In this document: piece by piece, positions 1 to 5,620 of the stretch
How positions within the stretch are numbered: position 1 is the first letter of the stretch
Layout of the letters: each line of letters begins with the position of its first letter
Assembly (NCBI GenBank): GCA_958448635.1
Contig: CAUDEQ010000094.1
Location: 1-5,732 of the forward strand
Reading direction: 5' to 3'
DNA: 5,732 nt
Source of the DNA: an uncultured Bacillota bacterium
Lineage (GTDB): Bacteria; Bacillota; Clostridia; Peptostreptococcales; Anaerovoracaceae
Made by a program: the position numbers and the translations under genes
The notes under the pieces: generated by a model
Told to the model about the DNA's origin: nothing
Seen by the model: the letters and a program-made list of their open reading frames with translations, nothing else
Databases searched by the model: none

Positions 1-130
1 CCGCTGTAAACTCATCCTTGCTCTCCCACGGGACGTTACCTGAAAATCTAAGCTACACATTGTATAAATAATTCACTCGTCTGACATATATATTCCATAT
101 CAAATCCGATAACCGACAAAATACTCCCCA

Positions 131-173
131 TAAAAAAACCTTCTCCACAAGGGCTTTGCCTTGTGGAGAAGGT
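131..173 (-). terminator. Intrinsic terminator of the ferritin gene
   Basis: A perfect 14-bp stem (139-152 pairing with 159-172) closes a 6-nt loop. Read on the minus strand it is followed at once by seven T residues (132-138). It lies about 43 nt past the ferritin stop codon. No T-run follows in the plus direction, so it should work mainly for leftward transcription. Confidence 0.93.
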
Positions 174-215
174 CTTATCGGTTCTTATTCTTTCCTGAGC
201 TTTTCCGAGCGTGCA

Positions 216-731
216 TCAGCCTACAGTCAGAGACGGTGCGGTGTAAACCCTTGAGGCCATTTCCGCATCCAGGCTGTAAAGCCCCTTGCTGTCAGAGCCG
301 AACAGCTCAAACTTCTTGACATTGTCATCTGCAACGTCCTCTTCTTCAGCCTGTTCCTTAACAAACCAGTTGAGGAACTGCATAGTTCTGAAATCGTTTT
401 CCTTGTATGCCACTGAATATATGTCGTTTATCAGTCCGGTTACGATCCTTTCATGCTCCGCTCCTGCCTTCAGCGGATCTATGAACTCCTTGAATTCCTT
501 ATCCGGCTTGGCGATGGCTTCAAGGACTACAGCCTCACCGTTCTGCTGTATATAATCCATGAACAGCAGCGCATGATCTCTTTCCTCCTGAGCCTGGATC
601 TTGTACCAGTTGTAGTATCCGTCAAGGCCTTCATTCTTGTAGTAATTTGCCATATCCAGATAGAGATACGCCGAATAGAATTCCGCATTAACCTGTGCGT
701 TGAGCATTTCAACTATTTTTTTCGATAACAT
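216..731 (-). CDS. ftnA: Ferritin, bacterial non-heme FtnA type
   Basis: Cytoplasmic iron-storage protein that oxidises Fe(II) at a ferroxidase centre and stores Fe(III) in a 24-subunit shell (family knowledge). The 171-residue product has the usual length. Counting from the chosen Met, the ligands fall where they do in E. coli FtnA: E17, E50 and H53 (in EERDH), E94 and Q127, plus third-site residues E49, E126, E129 and E130. A four-helix bundle is expected, and no haem-ligating Met typical of bacterioferritin was identified. The ATG at 731 is preferred over the in-frame ATG at 749, because AAGGAGGG (739-746) sits 7 nt before it and overlaps the upstream Met codons. It has its own promoter and terminator, so it is probably monocistronic. 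No clear Fur box is visible. Confidence 0.96.
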   Translation of the reverse strand: MLSKKIVEMLNAQVNAEFYSAYLYLDMANYYKNEGLDGYYNWYKIQAQEERDHALLFMDYIQQNGEAVVLEAIAKPDKEFKEFIDPLKAGAEHERIVTGLINDIYSVAYKENDFRTMQFLNWFVKEQAEEEDVADDNVKKFELFGSDSKGLYSLDAEMASRVYTAPSLTVG

Positions 732-738
732 CGCAGCA

Positions 739-746
739 CCCTCCTT
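739..746 (-). promoter_or_regulatory. Ribosome binding site that fixes the ferritin start
   Basis: AAGGAGGG on the minus strand lies 7 nt upstream of the ATG at 731. An in-frame ATG at 749 would place this sequence inside the coding region and lacks a Shine-Dalgarno sequence of its own, so 731 is the likely start. Confidence 0.85.
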
Positions 747-761
747 CATGTTTATATGAAG
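744..761. repeat. Inverted repeat across the ferritin transcription start
   Basis: CTTCAT and ATGAAG (744-749 and 756-761) form a perfect 6-bp dyad around a 6-nt centre. It begins directly after the -10 box and runs into the Shine-Dalgarno sequence. The predicted transcript would start within it, so it is more likely a protein site in DNA than an RNA hairpin. A short dyad like this can also arise by chance. Confidence 0.4.
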
Positions 762-790
762 ATTATATCATGGTGGATTTTAATTGTCCA
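762..790 (-). promoter_or_regulatory. Sigma-A promoter of the ferritin gene
   Basis: On the minus strand a -35 box TGGACA (785-790) and a perfect -10 box TATAAT (762-767) are separated by 17 bp. Transcription should start near 755, giving a leader of only about 25 nt. An 18-bp dyad (744-761) directly downstream of the -10 box could be an operator. Confidence 0.88.
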
Positions 791-845
791 CAGCATATAA
801 CCAAACTAGTCCAGAATGCTGCGGCTGAGGCTGCCGGAGAATTCA

Positions 846-1481
846 TCAGAATTCCTTCCTTTCATATATCTTCATCGATATCAACAGCGAAACAGCTGCG
901 ATGACAAAGCCTATAGCCCAGAACGCCGCCATCGCAGGAACTGCTCCCTGAGAAAGGATGCCCGGTATTTCCGTCTCCATCAGCCTATCCACAGCAGGGA
1001 TCCTGCCGAGAAGAAAAACACCCAGCACCAGCACAGCTATGACTCCCAGAAAGATGAAGCGCCCCTTTTCCACGCCGAACTTCAGAAGCACAGGCATGAT
1101 GATACCGTTGAGGATCATTCCCAGAGGTACAGATGCAAATGCCAGCAGCACGGTCTCGCCCGGCTCGCCGCCTATTATCACGCCTCCCACCGCTGCTATG
1201 ACTGCCACCACTGCCGCCACGATGATGAGAAATACGTATTTTGAGATCACCAGCTGCTTCCTCGATACAGGCATGGTCACCGCGAAGCGCTCCCACTTGC
1301 TCCTCTCATCGTATGCCAGCGACAGTATGGGTATCATTATTATCAGCATCTGCATCACACCTGCGAAGAATGCCGGATTCTCATTGAAATATCCCACCGC
1401 AAGCCACAGCACCGTGATGGCCAGATACAGCCCTGCCTGCCCCTTCATATTTATAATATCCTTTAAGATCAACCCTTTCAT
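846..1481 (-). CDS. ABC-2 type transporter permease, six-helix
   Basis: Integral membrane subunit of an ABC exporter, expected to pair with the ATPase encoded just upstream. The 211-residue protein shows six hydrophobic segments at about 18-32, 37-57, 82-104, 110-133, 142-158 and 180-206. The cytoplasmic loop at about 58-81 has the pattern DERSKWERFAVTMPVSRKQ, typical of the ABC2_membrane_5 group of small permeases found with YtrA-type regulators. Its ATG overlaps the ATPase stop as ATGA, and AAGGAGGAG (1487-1495) lies 5 nt upstream, so translation is probably coupled. Substrate is unknown; relatives often respond to cell-wall or membrane-active compounds, but nothing here proves that. No U-tailed terminator follows, so some readthrough into the ferritin gene is possible. 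Confidence 0.92.
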   Translation of the reverse strand: MKGLILKDIINMKGQAGLYLAITVLWLAVGYFNENPAFFAGVMQMLIIMIPILSLAYDERSKWERFAVTMPVSRKQLVISKYVFLIIVAAVVAVIAAVGGVIIGGEPGETVLLAFASVPLGMILNGIIMPVLLKFGVEKGRFIFLGVIAVLVLGVFLLGRIPAVDRLMETEIPGILSQGAVPAMAAFWAIGFVIAAVSLLISMKIYERKEF

Positions 1482-2326
1482 CTCTTCTCCTCCTTGATCA
1501 GGAACACCATGATGTCCTCTATTGATGCGTCATCGGTTATCAGCGCAGGATTCACTATATCCCTCAGCGCCAGAACCTCCATACCGAACATACCCTCTCT
1601 AACGGCAACTATCGCCGCCTTGTCTATAGCCTCAAAATTCTCTTTCCCACATCTTACGATGGCGTACCTCTCCAGCATGCTGTCCTTGCTGTCGCTGATG
1701 AGAACCTTCCCCTTATGGATAAACGTGATGTAGTCGCAGATCTTTTCAAGATCGCTGAGGATGTGTGATGAAATGAGAACGCTCCTGTCCTCGTCCTGTA
1801 TGAACTCCTGCAGAATGTCCAGCACCTCTTCGCGAACGACAGGATCCAGCCCTGCAGTTGCCTCGTCCAGCACCAGCAGCTTGCTGTCATGGGAAAGGGC
1901 CTGCGCTATGCTCAGCTTCATTTTCATTCCCTTGGAAAACGTCTTGATCTTCTTGTTCTTCGGTATGTCAAAATCATCGAGACGCCTGGCGAAGGCCTCC
2001 CTGTCCCACGTCCTGTAGCAGCTGGCCATAACCTTATCCAGCTGGGTCGTGGTCATATCCTCAGGAAAGCTGCACTCATCCATCACCACGCCGATATGCT
2101 CCCTTATATCGCTGTCTTCAGCATCAAAGGGCCTGTCGAACACCCGGACCTCTCCGGCGTCCTTTCCTATAAGACCGAGAAGTATCTTGATAAGAGTCGT
2201 CTTGCCCGCTCCGTTTTCCCCTATCAACCCCATGATATATCCTGACGGAAGCGTCATGCTGACCTTATCCAGCTTAAATGAGCCGTAATCCTTGGTAATC
2301 TCTGTAAGTTTTATCCCGTTTAACAT
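1478..2326 (-). CDS. ABC transporter ATP-binding protein, YtrB/BcrA-like
   Basis: Cytoplasmic ATPase subunit that drives the adjacent permease. The 282-residue protein has Walker A GENGAGKT (36-43), a degenerate signature FSKGMKMK (130-137) in place of LSGGQ, Walker B LLVLDE (150-155) followed by the D-loop AGLD (158-161), and the switch histidine in SSH (H188). The Q-loop glutamine appears replaced by an acidic pair (D83, E84), as is common in the YtrB-like branch. The ~80 residues after the nucleotide-binding core form the C-terminal extension usual for ABC-2 ATPases. GGGAGGA (2331-2337) precedes the ATG. It lies 40 nt downstream of the GntR gene in the same operon and overlaps the permease by 4 nt. 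The transported compound cannot be told from sequence. Confidence 0.95.
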   Translation of the reverse strand: MLNGIKLTEITKDYGSFKLDKVSMTLPSGYIMGLIGENGAGKTTLIKILLGLIGKDAGEVRVFDRPFDAEDSDIREHIGVVMDECSFPEDMTTTQLDKVMASCYRTWDREAFARRLDDFDIPKNKKIKTFSKGMKMKLSIAQALSHDSKLLVLDEATAGLDPVVREEVLDILQEFIQDEDRSVLISSHILSDLEKICDYITFIHKGKVLISDSKDSMLERYAIVRCGKENFEAIDKAAIVAVREGMFGMEVLALRDIVNPALITDDASIEDIMVFLIKEEKR

Positions 2327-2366
2327 TTTGTCCTCCCAAAATCCTGTTTATCATCGCCGGCTTCAA

Positions 2367-2747
2367 TCAGAGCTCTTCGCTTTCATGGAGCGTTTCCAGA
2401 ATCTCCTCCAGCTCCTGCAGCGAAAGCCCGCATCCCTTGGCCATGCTCAGAATCTCTCTGAAATTTTCTTCTATACGTCTGAGATACTCCTCCCTCACCA
2501 CCTCCGTGTTTTTGCCGGCGACGAAGCTGCCCTTTCCGGTCATGGTCACTATGAAACCGTCCCGCTCCAGCTCCTCATAGGCTCGCTTGGTGGTGATCAC
2601 GCTTATCTTCAGCTCCTTGGCAAGCAGCCTCATGGAAGGCAGGGCGTCCCCTGCGCTGAGCTGCCCCGAAATGATCTTCTCCCGGATCTGGGAGCTTATC
2701 TGATCATATATCGGTTTGCCGCTTGAATTTGATAATATGATATCCAA
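2367..2747 (-). CDS. GntR-family transcriptional regulator, YtrA subfamily (TTG start)
   Basis: DNA-binding repressor expected to control its own ABC transporter operon. The 126-residue protein has an N-terminal winged helix-turn-helix at about 11-77, with landmarks PIYDQI (12-17), LPSMRLLAKEL (36-46), TTKRAYEELERDGF (52-65) and the wing GKGSFV (71-76). The short, charged helical tail (78-126) is the dimerisation extension that defines the YtrA group; there is no large effector domain as in FadR or HutC types. The start codon is TTG at 2747. GGAGG (2755-2759) lies 7 nt upstream and no ATG is available nearby in frame. First gene of the operon, it sits directly behind a promoter overlapped by a perfect palindrome, which supports autorepression. 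Confidence 0.94.
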   Translation of the reverse strand: MDIILSNSSGKPIYDQISSQIREKIISGQLSAGDALPSMRLLAKELKISVITTKRAYEELERDGFIVTMTGKGSFVAGKNTEVVREEYLRRIEENFREILSMAKGCGLSLQELEEILETLHESEEL

Positions 2748-2764
2748 AAGAATTCCTCCGTTTC

Positions 2765-2793
2765 ATATTGTATATACTCATTATATACAATAT
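2765..2793. promoter_or_regulatory. Perfect palindromic operator of the GntR-ABC operon
   Basis: ATATTGTATATA (2765-2776) and its exact reverse complement (2782-2793) flank a 5-bp centre. This 29-bp dyad covers the -10 box and the predicted start site, so a bound dimer would block RNA polymerase. Long AT-rich palindromes with GT/AC at the half-sites fit GntR-type operators. That the neighbouring YtrA-type protein binds here is inference from position. Confidence 0.85.
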
Positions 2794-2807
2794 TCACATT
2801 CTGTCAA
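2780..2807 (-). promoter_or_regulatory. Sigma-A promoter of the GntR-ABC operon
   Basis: On the minus strand a consensus -35 box TTGACA (2802-2807) and a consensus -10 box TATAAT (2780-2785) are separated by 16 bp. Transcription should begin near 2773, about 25 nt before the TTG start. Both boxes are perfect, so the promoter should be strong unless repressed. Confidence 0.9.
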
Positions 2808-2837
2808 GCATAAGTTTTGATTTTTCCCGCAGATATT

Positions 2838-2873
2838 TGATGCAAAGGGCACAGGCTTCATGCAAAGGGCGCA
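2838..2873 (+). repeat. Tandem direct repeats upstream of the gltX promoter
   Basis: ATGCAAAGGGC occurs at 2840-2850 and again at 2860-2870, exactly 20 bp apart, and the similarity extends a few bases on either side. The copies end 10 bp before the gltX -35 box, roughly two helical turns apart. They could be paired activator sites, but no known motif is recognised. Confidence 0.55.
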
Positions 2874-2880
2874 TAAGCTG

Positions 2881-2909
2881 TTGCACCTCGCTCAAAACCT
2901 TGTTAAAAT
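2881..2909 (+). promoter_or_regulatory. Extended -10 promoter of gltX
   Basis: A -35 box TTGCAC (2881-2886) and a -10 box TAAAAT (2904-2909) are spaced 17 bp apart. TG sits one base before the -10 box (2901-2902), giving the extended -10 form. Transcription should start near 2916, leaving a ~120-nt leader. I looked in the leader for the conserved T-box element and did not find it. Confidence 0.78.
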
Positions 2910-2996
2910 AGTTTAAGCAGCTTGTACCGGCGCAGGCTATTGGTGAAATACCCATCATTCTTACTTACCTGCTCCACGCTGCATCACACAACAATG

Positions 2997-3035
2997 AAAG
3001 GAGATGCGCCTTCTCAATTACGGCGCGCATGAACT
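2997..3035 (+). promoter_or_regulatory. gltX translation initiation region with stem-loop between Shine-Dalgarno and start codon
   Basis: The only good Shine-Dalgarno sequence, AAAGGAG (2997-3003), is 32 nt from the ATG at 3036, too far for direct use. The gap holds an inverted repeat: ATGCGC (3004-3009) pairs with GCGCAT (3025-3030), with an alternative GCGCC/GGCGC register. When folded, only 5 nt (3031-3035) remain between hairpin and ATG, a near-normal spacing. In the gltX frame TGA at 3030-3032 excludes any earlier start. Confidence 0.6.
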
Positions 3036-4697
3036 ATGGATCACAACAAACTGGCAGAGCTTCTGTTTCCCGATATAGACAAGACACCGGAGGATTATGA
3101 AAAAATCTTTCCGAAAAGAGATCTTCCTGAAGGTGCGATGGTAACGAGACTCGGTCCCAGCCCTACAGGCTTCATTCATCTGGGGAACCTCTACGGAGCC
3201 TTCGTAGACGAACGTCTGGCTCATCAGTCCGGCGGCACATTTTATCTTCGTATCGAGGATACAGATGACAAGAGATATGTGGAGGGTGCAGTAGAAACCA
3301 TAATCACCTCCCTGAAGTTCTTCGACATCGACTTTGACGAAGGCGCGCTCCTTGACGGAGAGAAGGGAATATACGGACCTTACTTCCAGAGCAGACGAGG
3401 AGAGATATATCAGTGCTTTGCAAAGCAGCTGGTAATGCGCGGTCTGGCATACCCTTGCTTCCTTACAGAGGAGGAGCTGGCTGAAATAAGAAGCGCCCAG
3501 GAGGCAGCCAAGGAAACCACAGGCATCTACGGCAAATACGCCCAAAAGAGCAGAAGCCTCTCCTACGAAGAAATCGAAGCCTCCATCAAGGCGGGAAAGC
3601 CTTATGTTATAAGGCTCAAGTCCTCCGGGAATCACGATCTTCCATCTGAGGAAATCAAGCATATACATGTCAACGACGCCGTGAGAGGCGTACTTTCCAT
3701 GCCGGAAAACAATCAGGATATCATCATTCTCAAGGCCAACGGGATTCCGACATACCATTTCGCCCACGTAATAGACGATCATTTCATGAGGACCACCCAT
3801 GTGGTGAGAGGCGAGGAATGGCTCATGTCCCTTCCGATCCACGTTGAGCTTTTCGAGAAGCTGGGCTTTGAGCTGCCTGTATACTGCCATACGGCGCAGC
3901 TTCTCAAGCTGGACGACGGCAACAAGAGAAAGCTGAGCAAGAGAAAAGATCCTGAGCTTTCGCTGGACTACTACAGGCAGGAGGGATATCATCCAAAGGC
4001 CGTAAAGGAATATCTTCTCACCATCCTCAACTCCAATTTCGAGGAATGGCGCATAGCCAACCCTGACGTTCCTATGGATGATTTCAAATTCACCACCGAG
4101 AAGATGAGCAGCGGCGGAGCCCTTTTCGATCTGAACAAGCTCAACGACATATCCAAGGACGTTCTCGTAAAGCTCCCTGCTTCCGAGCTGGCTAAGTTCA
4201 TGACGGACTGGGCAAGGGAGTTCAGCCCTGAGGTTCTTCCTCTCTTTGAAGGCAACGAGGAATACATCGAAAAGATACTTGATCTTGGCCGCGACGGAAA
4301 CAAGCCGAGAAAGGATCTCATATATGCAAGGCAGATTTTCGACTTCATCAGCTATTTCTTCGACGAGCATTTCTCCATCGAGGATCAGATCCCTGAAAAC
4401 GTCAGCGATGAAGACGCCGCCGAGATCCTGAAGCGATACCTTGAAACATACGATCACAGCGACGACCAGAGCCAGTGGTTCGATAAGATCAGGGCCATAG
4501 CCACAGACATGGGATATGCAGCCAAGCCGAAGGATTTCAAGAAGAACCCTGACCAGTACAAGGGCCATGTGGGACATGTCAGCACCGTTATAAGAATCGC
4601 CGTGATGGGCAGAAGCCAGTCTCCTGACATCTGGGAGATCCAGCAGATTCTCGGCGAAGAACGCACCAGGGAAAGACTCAGCGCACTGATAATGTAA
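3036..4697 (+). CDS. gltX: Glutamyl-tRNA synthetase (glutamate--tRNA ligase)
   Basis: Class I aminoacyl-tRNA synthetase that charges tRNA(Glu) with glutamate using ATP in the cytoplasm. The 553-residue product carries the HIGH-type motif as PSPTGFIHLGN (41-51), RIEDTD (72-77), the VVRGEEW segment (256-262) and the KMSKS-type loop KLSKR (299-303). The catalytic domain spans about 35-330, followed by a helical anticodon-binding region. It is longer than the ~480 residues of common bacterial GluRS and matches my recollection of a clostridial branch starting with a ~35-residue LLFPDIDKTPEDYE-type extension. The zinc-site region keeps a single Cys (C141, in YPCF) where zinc-binding forms have a Cys pair, so zinc is probably absent. 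Whether it also charges tRNA(Gln), for conversion by GatCAB, cannot be told. It has its own promoter and terminator. Confidence 0.96.
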   Translation: MDHNKLAELLFPDIDKTPEDYEKIFPKRDLPEGAMVTRLGPSPTGFIHLGNLYGAFVDERLAHQSGGTFYLRIEDTDDKRYVEGAVETIITSLKFFDIDFDEGALLDGEKGIYGPYFQSRRGEIYQCFAKQLVMRGLAYPCFLTEEELAEIRSAQEAAKETTGIYGKYAQKSRSLSYEEIEASIKAGKPYVIRLKSSGNHDLPSEEIKHIHVNDAVRGVLSMPENNQDIIILKANGIPTYHFAHVIDDHFMRTTHVVRGEEWLMSLPIHVELFEKLGFELPVYCHTAQLLKLDDGNKRKLSKRKDPELSLDYYRQEGYHPKAVKEYLLTILNSNFEEWRIANPDVPMDDFKFTTEKMSSGGALFDLNKLNDISKDVLVKLPASELAKFMTDWAREFSPEVLPLFEGNEEYIEKILDLGRDGNKPRKDLIYARQIFDFISYFFDEHFSIEDQIPENVSDEDAAEILKRYLETYDHSDDQSQWFDKIRAIATDMGYAAKPKDFKKNPDQYKGHVGHVSTVIRIAVMGRSQSPDIWEIQQILGEERTRERLSALIM

Positions 4698-4718
4698 ATG
4701 CACCGGCGGCTTTACATT
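4691..4718 (+). repeat. Inverted repeat overlapping the gltX stop codon
   Basis: AATGTAAA (4691-4698) and TTTACATT (4711-4718) form a perfect 8-bp stem around a 12-nt GC-rich loop that contains further short complementarity. The stop codon TAA (4695-4697) lies in the left arm. No T-run follows, so it is not itself a terminator; it might stabilise the 3' end of the mRNA. Confidence 0.55.
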
Positions 4719-4759
4719 TCAGCAAAACCATTTAAATATCACATCACCACATCTCATCC

Positions 4760-4791
4760 GGGCAGTCCTCACCAAAGGGCTGCTCTTTTTT
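4760..4791 (+). terminator. Intrinsic terminator of gltX
   Basis: A 9-bp stem with two G-U pairs (4760-4768 with 4777-4785) and an 8-nt loop is followed directly by six T residues (4786-4791). It lies about 63 nt past the gltX stop and separates gltX from the downstream regulatory locus. Confidence 0.9.
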
Positions 4792-4793
4792 GC

Positions 4794-4859
4794 ATGTAAA
4801 TCGGTACATTGCTCTTGTATTGTAAATATTTATTATAAATTATATTAAGAGGGAGGGGG
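4794..4859 (+). promoter_or_regulatory. AT-rich upstream region and ribosome binding site of the response regulator
   Basis: Between the gltX terminator and the response regulator lies a strongly AT-rich stretch with several -10-like hexamers (for example TATAAA at 4834 and TATATT at 4841). None pairs with a good -35 box at 16-18 bp, which would fit a weak or activator-dependent promoter. ATGTA-N6-TACAT (4794-4809) and TGTAAA (4795, 4821) are possible protein sites. GGGAGGGGG (4851-4859) is the ribosome binding site, 9 nt before the ATG. Confidence 0.45.
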
Positions 4860-4868
4860 ACGCAGCTT

Positions 4869-5354
4869 ATGAAACATTCTGATATCATAGGAATAGCTCT
4901 GTGTGATGATTCACATGATGAACTGCAGTCAGTTAAAGCTTTCCTCAACGAGTATATATCGGAAAGAGGACTTGGAGAAAATGTAAGTGTCATCACCTAC
5001 AATGATCCGTCGGATTTAATTGATGACATACACTCAGATCGGGAATATCACATATATATTCTCGATATTATCATGCCCGGAACCAATGGCCTGCAGCTTG
5101 GCAAAATGATACGCCGGAAACAGCCGGACGCCATCATCATATTTCTATCGTCCTCCGACGACTTTTTCCCTCAGGCCTTCGACATCTACGCCTTTCAATA
5201 CCAGCTGAAGCCTGTCAAGCGCCATAAGCTGTTTGAAATTATGGATAAGGCGCTTTCCTTCTTTTCCACACGGAAAAGAAGGGCTCCATACGCATATCCT
5301 TTGACCAGATTCTTTATGCAGAGCTTTTCAGCCGAACCCTCGTGCTTCACCTAA
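4869..5354 (+). CDS. N-terminal fragment: receiver domain of the LytTR response regulator
   Basis: As read, this frame makes 161 residues, of which about 1-130 form a complete CheY-like receiver. D13 and D14 make the acidic pocket, D66 in LDIIMPGTNG is the phosphoacceptor, S94 the switch Ser/Thr, and K114 in LKPV the conserved lysine. Residues after about 138 (APYAYPLTRFF onward) resemble nothing in the family and are out-of-frame reading of the LytTR domain. If the frameshift is real, the product would be a receiver without a DNA-binding domain, able at most to accept phosphate. ATG at 4869 follows GGGAGGGGG by 9 nt and is a firm start. Confidence 0.8.
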   Translation: MKHSDIIGIALCDDSHDELQSVKAFLNEYISERGLGENVSVITYNDPSDLIDDIHSDREYHIYILDIIMPGTNGLQLGKMIRRKQPDAIIIFLSSSDDFFPQAFDIYAFQYQLKPVKRHKLFEIMDKALSFFSTRKRRAPYAYPLTRFFMQSFSAEPSCFT

Positions 5355-5617
5355 AGGACGGTAAAAGCTATCAGAGCGGATATCTGCGAAATTCCTTTGA
5401 AGCTATGGTAAAGCCCCTGCTTGAAGATCCGCATTTCATACATCCTCACAAATCCTATGTGGTCAACCTTGAATGTGTGCGTCGCCTGACGCCGGGAGCT
5501 CTGGAAATATCTGATGGCAGCAGCATACCCATATCTCGAAACCGCGCCGCAAATACAAAGAAAGCATATATGGATTTCCTGTTTAACGGCAGCTCCGCTG
5601 CAGAAAAGAGGCCGTAG
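5249..5617 (+). CDS. C-terminal fragment: LytTR DNA-binding domain of the same regulator
   Basis: This frame is open from 5249 and encodes a full LytTR domain from about 5279: GSIRISFDQILYAELFSRT, then LHLKDGKSY, FIHPHKSYVVNLECV and the terminal IPISRNR. These fit the LytTR pattern, in which a beta-rich fold contacts direct-repeat DNA sites. The first usable start inside it is GTG at 5342, which would cut off the first beta strands (about 20 residues) and has no good ribosome site, so independent translation of a working domain is doubtful. It ends at TAG (5615-5617), 3 nt before the next gene. The coordinates given are the open frame, not a proven translation unit. Confidence 0.6.
   Translation, partial: GAFLLFHTEKKGSIRISFDQILYAELFSRTLVLHLKDGKSYQSGYLRNSFEAMVKPLLEDPHFIHPHKSYVVNLECVRRLTPGALEISDGSSIPISRNRAANTKKAYMDFLFNGSSAAEKRP
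5257..5282 (+). repeat. Perfect hairpin at the frameshift point
   Basis: CCTTCTTTTCC (5257-5267) and GGAAAAGAAGG (5272-5282) are exact reverse complements separated by ACAC. The element lies in the linker between receiver and LytTR domains, exactly where the reading frame changes. It has no T-tail and is unlikely to be a terminator. Confidence 0.85.
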
Positions 5618-5620
5618 CTC

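Larger units (their letters stand above)
4869..5617 (+). pseudogene. LytTR (AgrA-like) response regulator split by a -1 frameshift
   Basis: Taken together, this stretch encodes the two domains of one LytTR-family response regulator in two frames: an N-terminal receiver and a C-terminal LytTR DNA-binding domain. Such proteins act downstream of membrane sensor kinases, often in peptide signalling. The frames overlap from 5249 to 5354. The most natural join is at the AAAA run (5274-5277): one extra base there gives RKKKGSIRISFDQILYAEL and a protein of about 249 residues, the normal size. The junction lies in a perfect 11-bp inverted repeat (5257-5267 with 5272-5282). I found no canonical X-XXY-YYZ slippery site in the correct phase, so programmed frameshifting is unlikely. 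A real deletion or a sequencing error cannot be separated from this one sequence. Confidence 0.8.

Noticed and set aside
1..130. Possible end of a gene at the left edge (plus-strand frames closing near 43 and 69, or a minus-strand frame of about 14 codons)
   Set aside because: The stretches are too short, show no recognisable motif, and the minus-strand frame has no start codon. Nothing can be supported here.
785..845. GC-rich inverted repeat after the permease gene as an operon terminator
   Set aside because: The stem is only about 4 bp (CGGC/GCCG), and no T-run follows on the minus strand.
2910..3035. T-box riboswitch in the gltX leader
   Set aside because: The ~120-nt leader lacks the conserved T-box sequence and any terminator hairpin with a T-run.
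3018..4703. Open reading frame of 561 codons on the minus strand, opposite all of gltX
   Set aside because: It mirrors gltX almost exactly and its protein shows no recognisable domain. gltX has complete catalytic motifs, promoter and terminator. The antisense frame is explained by gltX codon use.
4777..4780. Third copy of the CAAAGGGC repeat in the gltX terminator
   Set aside because: Only the short CAAAGGGC core matches, and it is part of the terminator loop and stem; chance is sufficient.
5249..5354. Programmed -1 ribosomal frameshift in the response regulator
   Set aside because: No X-XXY-YYZ heptamer is in the correct phase in the overlap; the candidate is G-AAA-AGA, which allows poor re-pairing. 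A hairpin is present but it contains the shift site instead of following it at 5-8 nt.
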